Of a stretch of 64,000 nucleotides of DNA, positions 1-7,051 are shown piece by piece; position 1 is the first letter of the stretch; the number at the start of each line of letters is the position of its first letter. The DNA comes from Anaerovorax odorimutans (lineage in GTDB: Bacteria; Bacillota; Clostridia; Peptostreptococcales; Anaerovoracaceae). The notes beneath the pieces were generated by a model, which saw only the letters and a program-made list of their open reading frames with translations, was not told the origin of the DNA and did not search any database. The stretch covers positions 124,001 through 188,000 of the forward strand of contig NZ_JANFXK010000005.1 in the NCBI RefSeq assembly GCF_024459955.1, written 5' to 3'. The translations under genes and the position numbers were made by a program.

Positions 1-161
1 TCGTCCAGGCTGATTTTATAATCGCTCACTTCGTAGATTCGTTTCACCGGTGTGACGATTGTATTGTTCACCGCCCGGTAAAGCTTGTAATTCTTTTTTA
101 AGTCTGGTTCTGAATAGGTCAACGCTTTCAGCGCCGCTCTCATCCACTTATTAATTGCCAA
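1..161 (-). CDS. N-terminal fragment of an unidentified protein, cut by the window edge
   Basis: An open frame runs leftward off the window from a TTG codon at 161, preceded about 6 bases upstream by an AGGAGGAG ribosome binding site. The 53 visible residues begin (M)AINKWMRAALKALTYS and stay open to base 1. The product is not recognised. A basic amphipathic N-terminus of this kind occurs in some clostridial alpha/beta hydrolases, but nothing here proves that. The strong ribosome binding site and the coding texture are the support. Most of the gene lies outside the window. Confidence 0.55.
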   Translation of the reverse strand, partial: MAINKWMRAALKALTYSEPDLKKNYKLYRAVNNTIVTPVKRIYEVSDYKISLD

Positions 162-177
162 ATTTTCTCCTCCTAGC

Positions 178-208
178 AAAAAAGCTGCTTTCTAAAAAGA
201 AAGCAGCT
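178..208 (-). terminator. Rho-independent terminator of the cold-shock gene
   Basis: A perfect 11-bp inverted repeat (AGCTGCTTTCT at 183-193, complement at 198-208, 4-base loop) is followed on the minus strand by five T residues (178-182). It lies 16 bases past the stop of the cold-shock gene. Confidence 0.9.
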
Positions 209-223
209 CTCTGATTTGAAAAA

Positions 224-433
224 CTATGCCGCGCAAACGTTAGCAGCTCTAAACTTGTTGCGCTGCGGGTCCTGTTCGATATCGAACGTAACCTGCTGTC
301 CTTCTCTCAGTGTTTTGAATCCCTCTCCCGTGATTGCGGAAAAATGTACGAATAAATCTTCGCCGCCCTCATTGTTTGTGATGAATCCGAATCCTTTGTC
401 CTCATTAAACCATTTTACTGTACCTGTATGCAT
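224..433 (-). CDS. Cold-shock protein, CspA/CspB family
   Basis: A 69-residue single cold-shock domain (OB-fold) protein that binds single-stranded RNA and DNA and melts RNA structure in the cytoplasm. The RNP1 motif KGFGFI (residues 13-18) and RNP2 motif LFVHF (27-31) are intact, and the N-terminal GTVKWFN is typical. The length equals the family norm. The ATG at 433 has a GGAGG ribosome binding site 6-7 bases upstream. It appears to be monocistronic, with its own promoter around 559-587 and a terminator at 178-208. The roughly 120-base leader is in keeping with cspA-type mRNAs, whose 5' UTR folds in a temperature-dependent way. Regulation by that leader is inferred. Two cysteine-containing C-terminal residues (NVCAA) are slightly unusual. 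Confidence 0.96.
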   Translation of the reverse strand: MHTGTVKWFNEDKGFGFITNNEGGEDLFVHFSAITGEGFKTLREGQQVTFDIEQDPQRNKFRAANVCAA

Positions 434-558
434 AGTGGTACCTCCTATTTTTTATTATATCGCATAGATCTCATATAATAAAATATAGTTCCAAGGCATT
501 TGAATAGAAAAACCTCGAAACTATACGTTAATCACTGTTATCCATTTAATACTCTCTT

Positions 559-587
559 AATATACCACGGATTCCCCATAAATGCAA
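559..587 (-). promoter_or_regulatory. Sigma-A type promoter of the cold-shock gene
   Basis: On the minus strand there is a TTGCAT -35 box (582-587), a 17-base spacer and a TATATT -10 box (559-564). Transcription would begin near 552 and give an untranslated leader of about 120 bases, which is long for a small gene but usual for cspA-type genes. No mapped start supports it. Confidence 0.6.
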
Positions 588-687
588 GCATTAATTTAAA
601 AAATTCGCAATTTCTATTCCTAACCGCAGCCCGAACCTCGCTCCACCGCTGTGGCAAATTCCACACTGCAGGCCGTTTCTTCTTATA

Positions 688-1449
688 TTATGCGCAAAGA
701 TGGCCGAGAATCATCAGTATCCACAGGTGGACCGGATATATAATATAAAACAGATTCTTGGCAAAGCGGCTGCTGTTTCCCCTGGTTCCATCGTACAGCA
801 TCATAAATGGAACCGCTGTAAACATCATGAATTGATTATCAAAGGTCAGGTAATCGTAGAGGCTGGTATAAATGCCTGTCATGCTGCTGTAGCTGTAAAT
901 CGCTTTCACCAAAAGCAGGCCGCAGAAAAGAAGGATCAGCCCATACTGCAAGCGCGCTCTGTTCCTGCACAGATACATAATCAAAGCTATTGGAAGCAAG
1001 TAAATTCCGCCTTCGCACATTAAGGACGCCAGCATCAATGCCAATGCCGACACGCCCTTGAGCACCCGGAGCTTTTTTGTCCGCCGTATGGAATCCAGCA
1101 GCCAGATAATAGAAAACAGCACTGCCAAGGTCAGAAAAATATTGTTTCCTTCTATCAATGACAGAAAAGTGATTTTTCCGGTCATTGGATCGGTATTGTG
1201 GGTCAAAAAGTTGATGACCGTATTACCGGCCAGCATGACAGCCGCTCCTGCGTACAGGCGAATCAGATATTTCTTTCTGCTGCGGGTGTAGAAAAAGCCT
1301 TCTATCATTAGATATACGAAGATTGGCGCCACAAAGCGGGTCAAAAGCTCGACCCAGGAAGGCAGCAGGCCGTAAAAGGTTTTATTGACGTGATCCAGGA
1401 TCATAAACGCCAGCGCGATCAGTTTGATTTGAAATCCATTTAGTTTCAT
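688..1449 (-). CDS. TraX family integral membrane protein
   Basis: A 253-residue polytopic membrane protein with about eight hydrophobic segments. The N-terminal pattern LNGFQIKLIALAFMILDHV and the later GNSSRFAKNLFYIIYPVHLW match the TraX/acyltransferase-3-like family. F-plasmid TraX acetylates pilin; chromosomal Clostridia homologues have no established substrate, and a membrane acetyltransferase role is only inferred. No conjugation genes are nearby, so the plasmid name should not be read as function. The ATG at 1449 follows AGAGGAGAA. The gene stands alone between the cold-shock gene and the HD gene, all on the same strand. Confidence 0.85.
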   Translation of the reverse strand: MKLNGFQIKLIALAFMILDHVNKTFYGLLPSWVELLTRFVAPIFVYLMIEGFFYTRSRKKYLIRLYAGAAVMLAGNTVINFLTHNTDPMTGKITFLSLIEGNNIFLTLAVLFSIIWLLDSIRRTKKLRVLKGVSALALMLASLMCEGGIYLLPIALIMYLCRNRARLQYGLILLFCGLLLVKAIYSYSSMTGIYTSLYDYLTFDNQFMMFTAVPFMMLYDGTRGNSSRFAKNLFYIIYPVHLWILMILGHLCA

Positions 1450-1537
1450 ATTGTGTTCTCCTCTATTTCTCAGTAAATTTCTTTCTCAATTATACGGATT
1501 TTGCCAAGAAATAAAATCGAATCACCTTGCAGAAACC

Positions 1538-2005
1538 TTACAGTTTTGTCACGTCCTCTTCCGTCAGAACTCCGTAAGCCTCTCTATACTTTTCCTTTCT
1601 CTTCCGGTCCTTTTCCTTAATGGTTTCCAGCCGGCCCAGATCCATATTATGTCTCAGATCAGCCTTTTTGACCGCTGCGCATATGGGATTGTCCTTGAGG
1701 CTATGTATGTATTCTATATAGGGAATCTGCGGATCGTGGGTCAGCAGCACCAGAGCTTCCTGAACCTGCTTTGAAATTCCCAGATTTCTAATATCCTCTA
1801 AAGTGCGGTCCGTATCTTCCAGCACGTCGTGAAGCAGCGCTGTGAGGATATAATCTCTGTCTTCTCCCACAGAAGACGCCACATGCATAGGATGAAATAC
1901 GTATGGGACTCCCGCCTTGTCCTTCTGCCCTTTATGGGCTTCGAAAATAAAACAAACTACCTTTTGAATCATTTTGTCTTTATACATTTGCCGAACAATG
2001 TCCAT
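1538..2005 (-). CDS. HD-domain phosphohydrolase, RelA/SpoT-type HD fold
   Basis: A 155-residue protein made almost entirely of one HD domain. Metal ligands are visible as H24, H38, H59-D60 with the following E63-D64 (motifs FEAHKG, VFHPMH, ALLHDVLED). The spacing matches the N-terminal hydrolase domain of RelA/SpoT, but the synthetase, TGS and ACT domains are missing, as in small alarmone hydrolases and stand-alone HD proteins. Substrate unknown; (p)ppGpp hydrolysis is possible but unproven. A start at 2029 is open in frame, but the ATG at 2005 has a clear AAAGGAG about 10 bases upstream and avoids overlap with the upstream gene, so it is preferred. It is probably co-transcribed with the RlaP-like gene that ends 16 bases upstream. 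Confidence 0.85.
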   Translation of the reverse strand: MDIVRQMYKDKMIQKVVCFIFEAHKGQKDKAGVPYVFHPMHVASSVGEDRDYILTALLHDVLEDTDRTLEDIRNLGISKQVQEALVLLTHDPQIPYIEYIHSLKDNPICAAVKKADLRHNMDLGRLETIKEKDRKRKEKYREAYGVLTEEDVTKL

Positions 2006-2021
2006 CTTAGAAAACTCCTTT

Positions 2022-2777
2022 CTATACATCCAACAGGTCGAGGAAAAATCTATTCAGCCCACCCCAGTCTCTGTTTTCATCATCCGTTAAGGATGTCAGC
2101 TGCTCCTCGATCCTTCTTAACTGCTCTTCGATATATGTGTTCAGCTCCCCGATACTAGCCGAGGTTCCCATTTCAGGCGTATTCTTTTTTTGTTCCAACA
2201 AACGCTCTACTGCCGGAATCAAATACGGCTCCAGCTGTGTCTCCACCAGCTGATCAAAGGGTACAGGCGGCGTAGTTTTCTGATCCAAGGCCCAGCGGGC
2301 CGCCAAAATAGGCCGCAGCACATAGAAATATTTTTTCAGGTGTACCTGCTGTCCTTTTAAATAGTTTTGGTAGTTGGCCCTGGCCATATTATAATAATGG
2401 TGCGTCGTCTTTTTTACGGAAAAACAGTCGTTTGCCAGCTCTTTAAATCTTAAAAAGGCTTCGCTGCTGCGGTAAAGGATCGGGGATGCGCACCATTCAA
2501 AAATCGTAGGGTTGGATTTCATCAAAAGGCGCAGTGCTTTCTGCACATCCCATCCGTTGATGTCCAGCGTCTGGTCCAGCTGCCACTCAATCACATCCCT
2601 CTGGCCTTCCAGCTTCAGGTAATCTTCCCGCAGCCTCACATAGATGAAACGAACGTCATAATCGCTGTCCGGAGAAGCAAATCCCCATGCCCTGCTCCCC
2701 GCTTCCGCAGCCATAAGGATTGTTACCTTTTCCTTTTTTTCAATTTCTTTCAGTTTTTCTTCTATTACCTGCCTCAT
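2022..2777 (-). CDS. RlaP-like nucleotidyltransferase (DNA polymerase beta superfamily)
   Basis: A 251-residue protein with a minimal nucleotidyltransferase fold. The GS motif is GSRAWG (27-32), followed by the metal-binding pair D39 and D41 in SPDSDYDV. The middle section (WDVQKALRLLMKSNPTIFEW and ARANYQNYLKG) is characteristic of the COG3541/RlaP family, named for its association with RNA ligases in RNA repair systems in other bacteria. No RNA ligase is present here. The partner is a small HD hydrolase 16 bases downstream, suggesting opposing transfer and hydrolysis chemistry, which is inference. The start at 2777 is an ATG with a short upstream AAGGAG-like tract. Confidence 0.85.
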   Translation of the reverse strand: MRQVIEEKLKEIEKKEKVTILMAAEAGSRAWGFASPDSDYDVRFIYVRLREDYLKLEGQRDVIEWQLDQTLDINGWDVQKALRLLMKSNPTIFEWCASPILYRSSEAFLRFKELANDCFSVKKTTHHYYNMARANYQNYLKGQQVHLKKYFYVLRPILAARWALDQKTTPPVPFDQLVETQLEPYLIPAVERLLEQKKNTPEMGTSASIGELNTYIEEQLRRIEEQLTSLTDDENRDWGGLNRFFLDLLDV

Positions 2778-2819
2778 GCCGCCTTACTCCTTCTTTTTTC
2801 TTTGGCCCTCCATTGAAAA

Positions 2820-3330
2820 TCAAAATATTGAATCTTTGTTTTTTACACACTTTTTTGGACTTGACTGTCGTATAATTTGCAAGCTGCTCACCAAAAGGGC
2901 AGTCCCGGTAACCTATGCTGATTTTTTCGAAAAGTTACGCATTTTTCAATGATCCTGCGGCCTTCAGAACGACTAGTAGCACAAATTTTCACTTTTTACG
3001 ATTTCGAGCACCCGCAAACCCACAACTTTGCGTAACTTTTCATGATTTTTTTGAAAAGTTACCGCCGCTCGCAAATTATAACTTACGAGCCAGGTCGAGT
3101 AAGCTTCACGTATATTCAACCTCTCGGCGAAGCCGGCCCAATCAGCGTTTGGAAGGCCGCAGCTTTTTTAGCAATATACATATTTCTTCAACAACGGATT
3201 CATTTCTCCTTGGTTGTAGAAGTATTTCCAAGGTTTGGGGCCTCCCCTTCCGTCTAAAACCACATATTAATTGAGTTTCTGCGTTTACATGTTCTGTATC
3301 CTTGAAAAAAGCTCAACAAAAACTCGTTTT
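2820..3330. other. Long non-coding intergenic element A with inverted repeats
   Basis: No convincing gene is seen between the RlaP-like gene and the tRNA. The motif GAAAAGTTACGC occurs at 2929-2940 and as its exact complement at 3030-3041, and GAAAAGTTAC occurs again at 3053-3062. Around 3092-3142 is a segment (GTCGAG, TTCACG, CGGCGAAGCCGG, CAAT, in that order) that recurs in diverged form at 26896-26945 in the other long intergenic stretch. CGGCGAAGCCG is itself a small hairpin. The element may be a structured RNA or a decayed repeat; its function is unknown. The open frames across it (for example 2915-3274) have no ribosome binding site and no protein-like composition. Confidence 0.45.
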
Positions 3331-3472
3331 TTAGCTGCGTGTTGATGAAAATAATAATTTGCCTTTTTGAGGCGGTCTTTCATATGAGCCGATTCTTGCC
3401 GCGCAGCGAGGTGGCCCTGGGTTCTCTGCAAGGTGACCCGGCGGGCCAACGGACTCACATCTGCACCTTTTC

Positions 3473-3493
3473 AGGTTCGAATCCTCTTATCCG
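3473..3493 (+). repeat. Inverted 21-bp copy of the tRNA-Leu 3' end
   Basis: Twenty-one bases covering the T-loop, T-stem and acceptor strand of the adjacent tRNA-Leu are repeated exactly here on the opposite strand; the tRNA copy is at 3576-3596. No matching 5' acceptor strand is present upstream on the plus strand, so this is a fragment and not a second tRNA. It could be a relic of integration at the tRNA 3' end or part of a folded transcript. It is followed at 3502-3530 by a GC-rich hairpin with a T-rich tail. Confidence 0.75.
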
Positions 3494-3536
3494 TAAAATG
3501 GAACCCTGCGTCGAACCCGGGGTTTTCTTTTATATG

Positions 3537-3564
3537 AAAAAATAACGCCCTACATGGGCGTTAT
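3537..3564 (-). terminator. Terminator of tRNA-Leu
   Basis: A 9-bp stem (ATAACGCCC and its complement, 3542-3550 with 3556-3564) with a 5-base loop is followed on the minus strand by a run of T residues. It lies 7 bases beyond the CCA end of the tRNA. Confidence 0.9.
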
Positions 3565-3570
3565 CAAAAT

Positions 3571-3658
3571 TGGTGCGGATAAGAGGATTCGAACCTCCAC
3601 GAAAACAATATTCACACGGACCTGAACCGTGCGCGTCTGCCAGTTCCGCCATATCCGC
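3571..3658 (-). tRNA. tRNA-Leu (anticodon CAG)
   Basis: An 88-base class II tRNA. The acceptor strands GCGGATA and TATCCGC pair, the discriminator base is A and the CCA end is encoded. The anticodon stem CACGG/CCGTG encloses the loop TTCAGGT, giving anticodon CAG, which reads CUG codons. A variable arm is present, and the T-arm GGAGG-TTCGAAT-CCTCT is canonical. A sigma-A promoter lies directly upstream (3692-3720) and a terminator directly downstream, so it is transcribed alone. Confidence 0.97.
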
Positions 3659-3691
3659 ATATGTTCTTCACTGACTTGATTCAGCTTTTCT

Positions 3692-3720
3692 ATAATAAAT
3701 CAAATCAGTGAATTTGTCAA
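3692..3720 (-). promoter_or_regulatory. Strong sigma-A promoter of tRNA-Leu
   Basis: On the minus strand there is a consensus TTGACA -35 box (3715-3720), a 17-base spacer and a TATTAT -10 box (3692-3697). The predicted start is about 27 bases before the mature tRNA. The same bases form an interrupted inverted repeat (TTCACTGA at 3667-3674 with its complement at 3705-3712), which might also act as a hairpin at the end of the topB transcript. Confidence 0.8.
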
Positions 3721-3759
3721 TCGGAAAGCTGCACTTTTTTCTAAAAATCCGCAATTTTT

Positions 3760-5949
3760 TCAGTCGATAAATTCCAGTTTCCAGCTATAGTAACCTTTTT
3801 GAGGATCTTTTTCGTAATGGAGGTAAGCGCTGAATTTATTGCCCTTTTTGCTTTTCAGCCCGTGAAAGCCCACTCTTCCGTTCTGCAGCAGCAATTTTAC
3901 CATCTCCGGAGAAACCTTTTTACCCAGAGACTCGATATATTTGTCGTCCTTCCATATGGTGTAGCGGCAGCCGTTTTTCCAGTTGCTGCAGCCGTAGGCT
4001 TTCTCCGATTCAATGACCGGATTGCCGCATTCCGGGCACATGCCCAGCACCTCCACCGATTCGGGAAGGCTCACTTTGGAAGCAAAGACTTTATCCTCCT
4101 TGATAGCCTCCACAGACCTGGCGGTAAAATCTTTGATCATATCCAGAAAATCCTTTTTCTGAAATTTATTCTTTTCGATATCGGAAAGGGTCTTTTCCAG
4201 CCGCCCGGTGTATTCCAAATCGAACAAGTCTTTAACGGGAAAGGTTTCCACCATCATCCTCCCCAGCTGGGTGCAGATCAGCGACTTGCCTTTGGTCGTT
4301 ATGTAGCCCACGTCTTTCAGCTTACGGATGGTCTCGGCCCGGGTGGCCGGCGTGCCGATGCTGAAACCGCTGAGAATCGCCATCATCATTTCCTCGGAGT
4401 CTTCCTCTTCAAAGCTCTTGCCGCAGGTCTCCATGACCCGCAGCAAAGTCTTTTCCGTATGATGCTTGGGCGGTTTTCGCACCACTTCTTTCACCGCCAG
4501 CTCCCCTGCGGTCAGCAGTTCGCCTTTTTCAAGGGGCGGCATCATTACTTCCTTCGTGGAAACGGATTCCGCTTTTTTCCATCCTTCTACCAGCTGAACC
4601 TTGCCCTTGGCAACGAAAACGCCCGGCAATTGCCCATTCTCATCTTTGATAACCAGCCGGGTCTCTTCGCTTTCCGATATGGGCAGAAACTGAGCTAAAA
4701 ACCGGTTTCTCACCGCATCGTATACGATCTGCTCATCCGGTGTCAGGTTTTTAGGCACGACATAAGTGGGTATGATCGCCGAATGGCTCTCCACCTTTTT
4801 ACTGTCAAAGATACGTTTGGACTCGCTGAATTTGATCTCATCCTCATAGGGCATCCCCCGCTTAACCGTTTCCAGAACCTTGGCGGCTTTCTCCTTCAGA
4901 CTTTCATCCAGCACGCTGCTGGCGGTTCTGGGATAGGTGATGATCTTTTTTTCATAGAGATCCTGCGCTGTTTTCAGGACCTTTTCCGAAGTCCAGCCCT
5001 TGAATTTGCTGGTGATATGACCCTGCAGGTTGGAAAGATTAAAAAGATACGGCGCGTACTCCTTTTTCTGCTCCACTTCCTTCTCTGTGATAAGACCTTT
5101 CTTACCCTGCATCTGCGAAAGAATTTCTTCCAGATAGTTCTGGTCTTCAAACTTTTCGCTGTCCTTTTCCATGTAAAGAGCTTCGATCTCCTCCCCTTCA
5201 TCTGTCTTAAAGGGAGCGATCAGCTTATAATATTTGGATTTTTTAAAGCTTTCGATCTCTTTATCACGATCGTAGATGATTTTCAGAGTCGGCAGCAAGA
5301 CTCTGCCGATGTTCAAAACCTTGTCATTGTTGGAATTACGATATTTGACCGTAGCAACAGAAGTCAGATTGATCCCGATAAGCCAGTCCGCCAGCTGCCG
5401 GCCGAATCCGGCGTCCTGCATGGGTTTTAAGTCGCTGTTGGGGCGCAACCTGGAAAGACCCGCCAGTACCTCATCCTTCGTCCACTCGTTGAGCAGCAGG
5501 CGCTCCACCCGCTTCTCTGTTTCCGTATAGAGAAAGATTTCGTCAGCGATGATCTGCCCCTCCCGGTCGTAGTCAGTAGCGGAGACCACACCCTCGACAT
5601 CTTCCCTCTCCATCAGGGATTTGATGATTCCAATCTGTTTTTCCGCACCTTCATCCACCTTGTTTTTATCACGGGAATCGGTCTTGATCTTATAGCGAAA
5701 GTCCTCCGGAATAAAAGGAAAGTTTTCCATACGCCAGCTCTTTCGGCTCTCATCGTAATCCTTCACATCATAAAGCTGGAGAAGATGGCCAAACACCCAA
5801 GTGATGACATACTCTTCTCCCTCCATATATCCGTCCCTGCGGCCCCTGATTCCCAGGGCGTCGGCAATATTTCTCGCTACCGATGGTTTTTCTGCGATGA
5901 TCAGTTTTTTCAAAACCCGATGTGTTCCCCTTTCCTGTTTGTTCTGCAT
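3760..5949 (-). CDS. topB: DNA topoisomerase III
   Basis: A type IA topoisomerase that relaxes negatively supercoiled DNA and decatenates replication and recombination intermediates. In the 729-residue reading, the N-terminal TOPRIM domain starts LKKLIIAEKPSVA and carries the metal motif SATDYDREGQ. The catalytic tyrosine lies in IITYPRTASS. The C-terminal end has one zinc-finger-like set of four cysteines (CPECGNP and CSNWKNGC). The length fits TopB and is shorter than TopA with multiple zinc fingers. The ATG at 5949 has no ribosome binding site; a TTG at 5913 places the product right at the conserved LKKLIIAEKPS and follows AAAGGGG, so translation may begin there. The gene is followed by the tRNA and preceded by the EET-like cluster on the same strand. 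Confidence 0.95.
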   Translation of the reverse strand: MQNKQERGTHRVLKKLIIAEKPSVARNIADALGIRGRRDGYMEGEEYVITWVFGHLLQLYDVKDYDESRKSWRMENFPFIPEDFRYKIKTDSRDKNKVDEGAEKQIGIIKSLMEREDVEGVVSATDYDREGQIIADEIFLYTETEKRVERLLLNEWTKDEVLAGLSRLRPNSDLKPMQDAGFGRQLADWLIGINLTSVATVKYRNSNNDKVLNIGRVLLPTLKIIYDRDKEIESFKKSKYYKLIAPFKTDEGEEIEALYMEKDSEKFEDQNYLEEILSQMQGKKGLITEKEVEQKKEYAPYLFNLSNLQGHITSKFKGWTSEKVLKTAQDLYEKKIITYPRTASSVLDESLKEKAAKVLETVKRGMPYEDEIKFSESKRIFDSKKVESHSAIIPTYVVPKNLTPDEQIVYDAVRNRFLAQFLPISESEETRLVIKDENGQLPGVFVAKGKVQLVEGWKKAESVSTKEVMMPPLEKGELLTAGELAVKEVVRKPPKHHTEKTLLRVMETCGKSFEEEDSEEMMMAILSGFSIGTPATRAETIRKLKDVGYITTKGKSLICTQLGRMMVETFPVKDLFDLEYTGRLEKTLSDIEKNKFQKKDFLDMIKDFTARSVEAIKEDKVFASKVSLPESVEVLGMCPECGNPVIESEKAYGCSNWKNGCRYTIWKDDKYIESLGKKVSPEMVKLLLQNGRVGFHGLKSKKGNKFSAYLHYEKDPQKGYYSWKLEFID

Positions 5950-5994
5950 AGATGCTATTTTAACACGAAAGCGGCAGGAAAGTCGAGTCTGATT

Positions 5995-7044
5995 TCATTC
6001 AAACTCTTTTGTCCCGCGCAGAGATCCATCCTTCATAACGTACAGCGCGCCGGCTCCTTTGATGGATTCGATCAGAGACCTGCTCTTTTCATAATCCAGG
6101 AGAAAGGCCGCTGTGGACAGGGCGTCCGCAAGCCCGGAATCCTGGCAGTGTACGGTGACCGCCCGGTAATGCTGCGCCGGCATCAGGGTCTTGGGATCAA
6201 TAATATGGTTATACCGCTTCCCATCAACCATATAATAGCGCTGATAATCGCCGCTGGTAACCAGAGAACTGTCGGCAATGGAGAGGTCCCGCAGCATTTT
6301 TCCGCTGTCATCGGGATTCTGAATTCCCACCTTCCAAGGCTCCGATTTGCCGTCTTTATAGCCGATGGCCCGCACATTGCCTCCCACGCTCAAAAGCAGA
6401 GCGTCCGCCTGCTTCTCTCTTCGCACGTCCCGGCTTACAGCCTCCACGGCAAAGCCCTTTGCCACTGCTCCCACATCCAGGCTCATCTGCGGGTCTTTCA
6501 GGAAAACAGTTGATTTCTGCCTGTCGATAATCAGGTCTTCAATATTCGTATGCTTTGCCGCTTCTCTGAGCGCTTCCATGGGCGGCAGCTGGGCACGAGC
6601 GGGATCATCCGTTCCCGATTCCCGATACTCATGCCAAATGGAGAGCACGCTGCCGAAAGCCACATTGACATTGCCGTTGGTCATTTGGTAGACCTGCCGG
6701 GAAAACTCCAAAAGATCCAGGATCTTTTCATCTACCTTCACCGGAGCCTTCCCTGCATGATCATTGATACTTTTTATATTGGATACCCCTGTATAATCGT
6801 GATAAATATCAAAGAGCTGATGATACCGTTTCAATTCCTTATGAATGAAATCCGTTTGATCCCGGAACTGCTTTTCGCTTTTGGAATAACCAACGATCTT
6901 TGTCATCGTATCGAAAACATCGATGAACTCTGCTTCATATCGTTCCGTTTTTTCCTTTTTTACAAACCAGACCGCCGCTCCCAGGATCAGCACAGCCGCA
7001 AGCAGCAGGGACAAACGTCCCCGCCGCTTTTTCAATGCGTTCAT
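5995..7044 (-). CDS. apbE: FAD:protein FMN transferase (ApbE family), membrane-anchored
   Basis: A 349-residue ApbE-type enzyme that cleaves FAD and attaches FMN by a phosphoester bond to Ser/Thr of target proteins outside the cytoplasmic membrane. A basic N-terminus followed by a hydrophobic segment (about residues 10-27) acts as a signal anchor. Family motifs present are LDVGAVAKGFAVEAV, LLSVGGNVRAIG and YNHIIDPKT. It is the last gene of the six-gene EET-like cluster and starts 7 bases after the preceding lipoprotein gene. The likely target is the FMN_bind lipoprotein encoded at the head of the cluster, which carries a TGAT acceptor motif. In Listeria the equivalent enzyme is FmnB; that correspondence is inferred from context. 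Confidence 0.93.
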   Translation of the reverse strand: MNALKKRRGRLSLLLAAVLILGAAVWFVKKEKTERYEAEFIDVFDTMTKIVGYSKSEKQFRDQTDFIHKELKRYHQLFDIYHDYTGVSNIKSINDHAGKAPVKVDEKILDLLEFSRQVYQMTNGNVNVAFGSVLSIWHEYRESGTDDPARAQLPPMEALREAAKHTNIEDLIIDRQKSTVFLKDPQMSLDVGAVAKGFAVEAVSRDVRREKQADALLLSVGGNVRAIGYKDGKSEPWKVGIQNPDDSGKMLRDLSIADSSLVTSGDYQRYYMVDGKRYNHIIDPKTLMPAQHYRAVTVHCQDSGLADALSTAAFLLDYEKSRSLIESIKGAGALYVMKDGSLRGTKEFE

Positions 7045-7051
7045 ATTAGTT

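Noticed and set aside
2915-3274. Open frame of 119 codons on the plus strand in the intergenic region
   Set aside because: No ribosome binding site, residue composition rich in Phe/Ser/Arg without domain pattern, and it crosses inverted repeats shared with another non-coding stretch.
2820-3330. Retron or phage remnant in element A
   Set aside because: No reverse transcriptase, integrase or phage gene is nearby; the inverted repeats alone are not enough.
3400-3493. Possible second tRNA on the plus strand
   Set aside because: Only the T-arm and 3' acceptor strand are present. No CGGATAA-type 5' acceptor strand, D-arm or anticodon arm could be fitted upstream.
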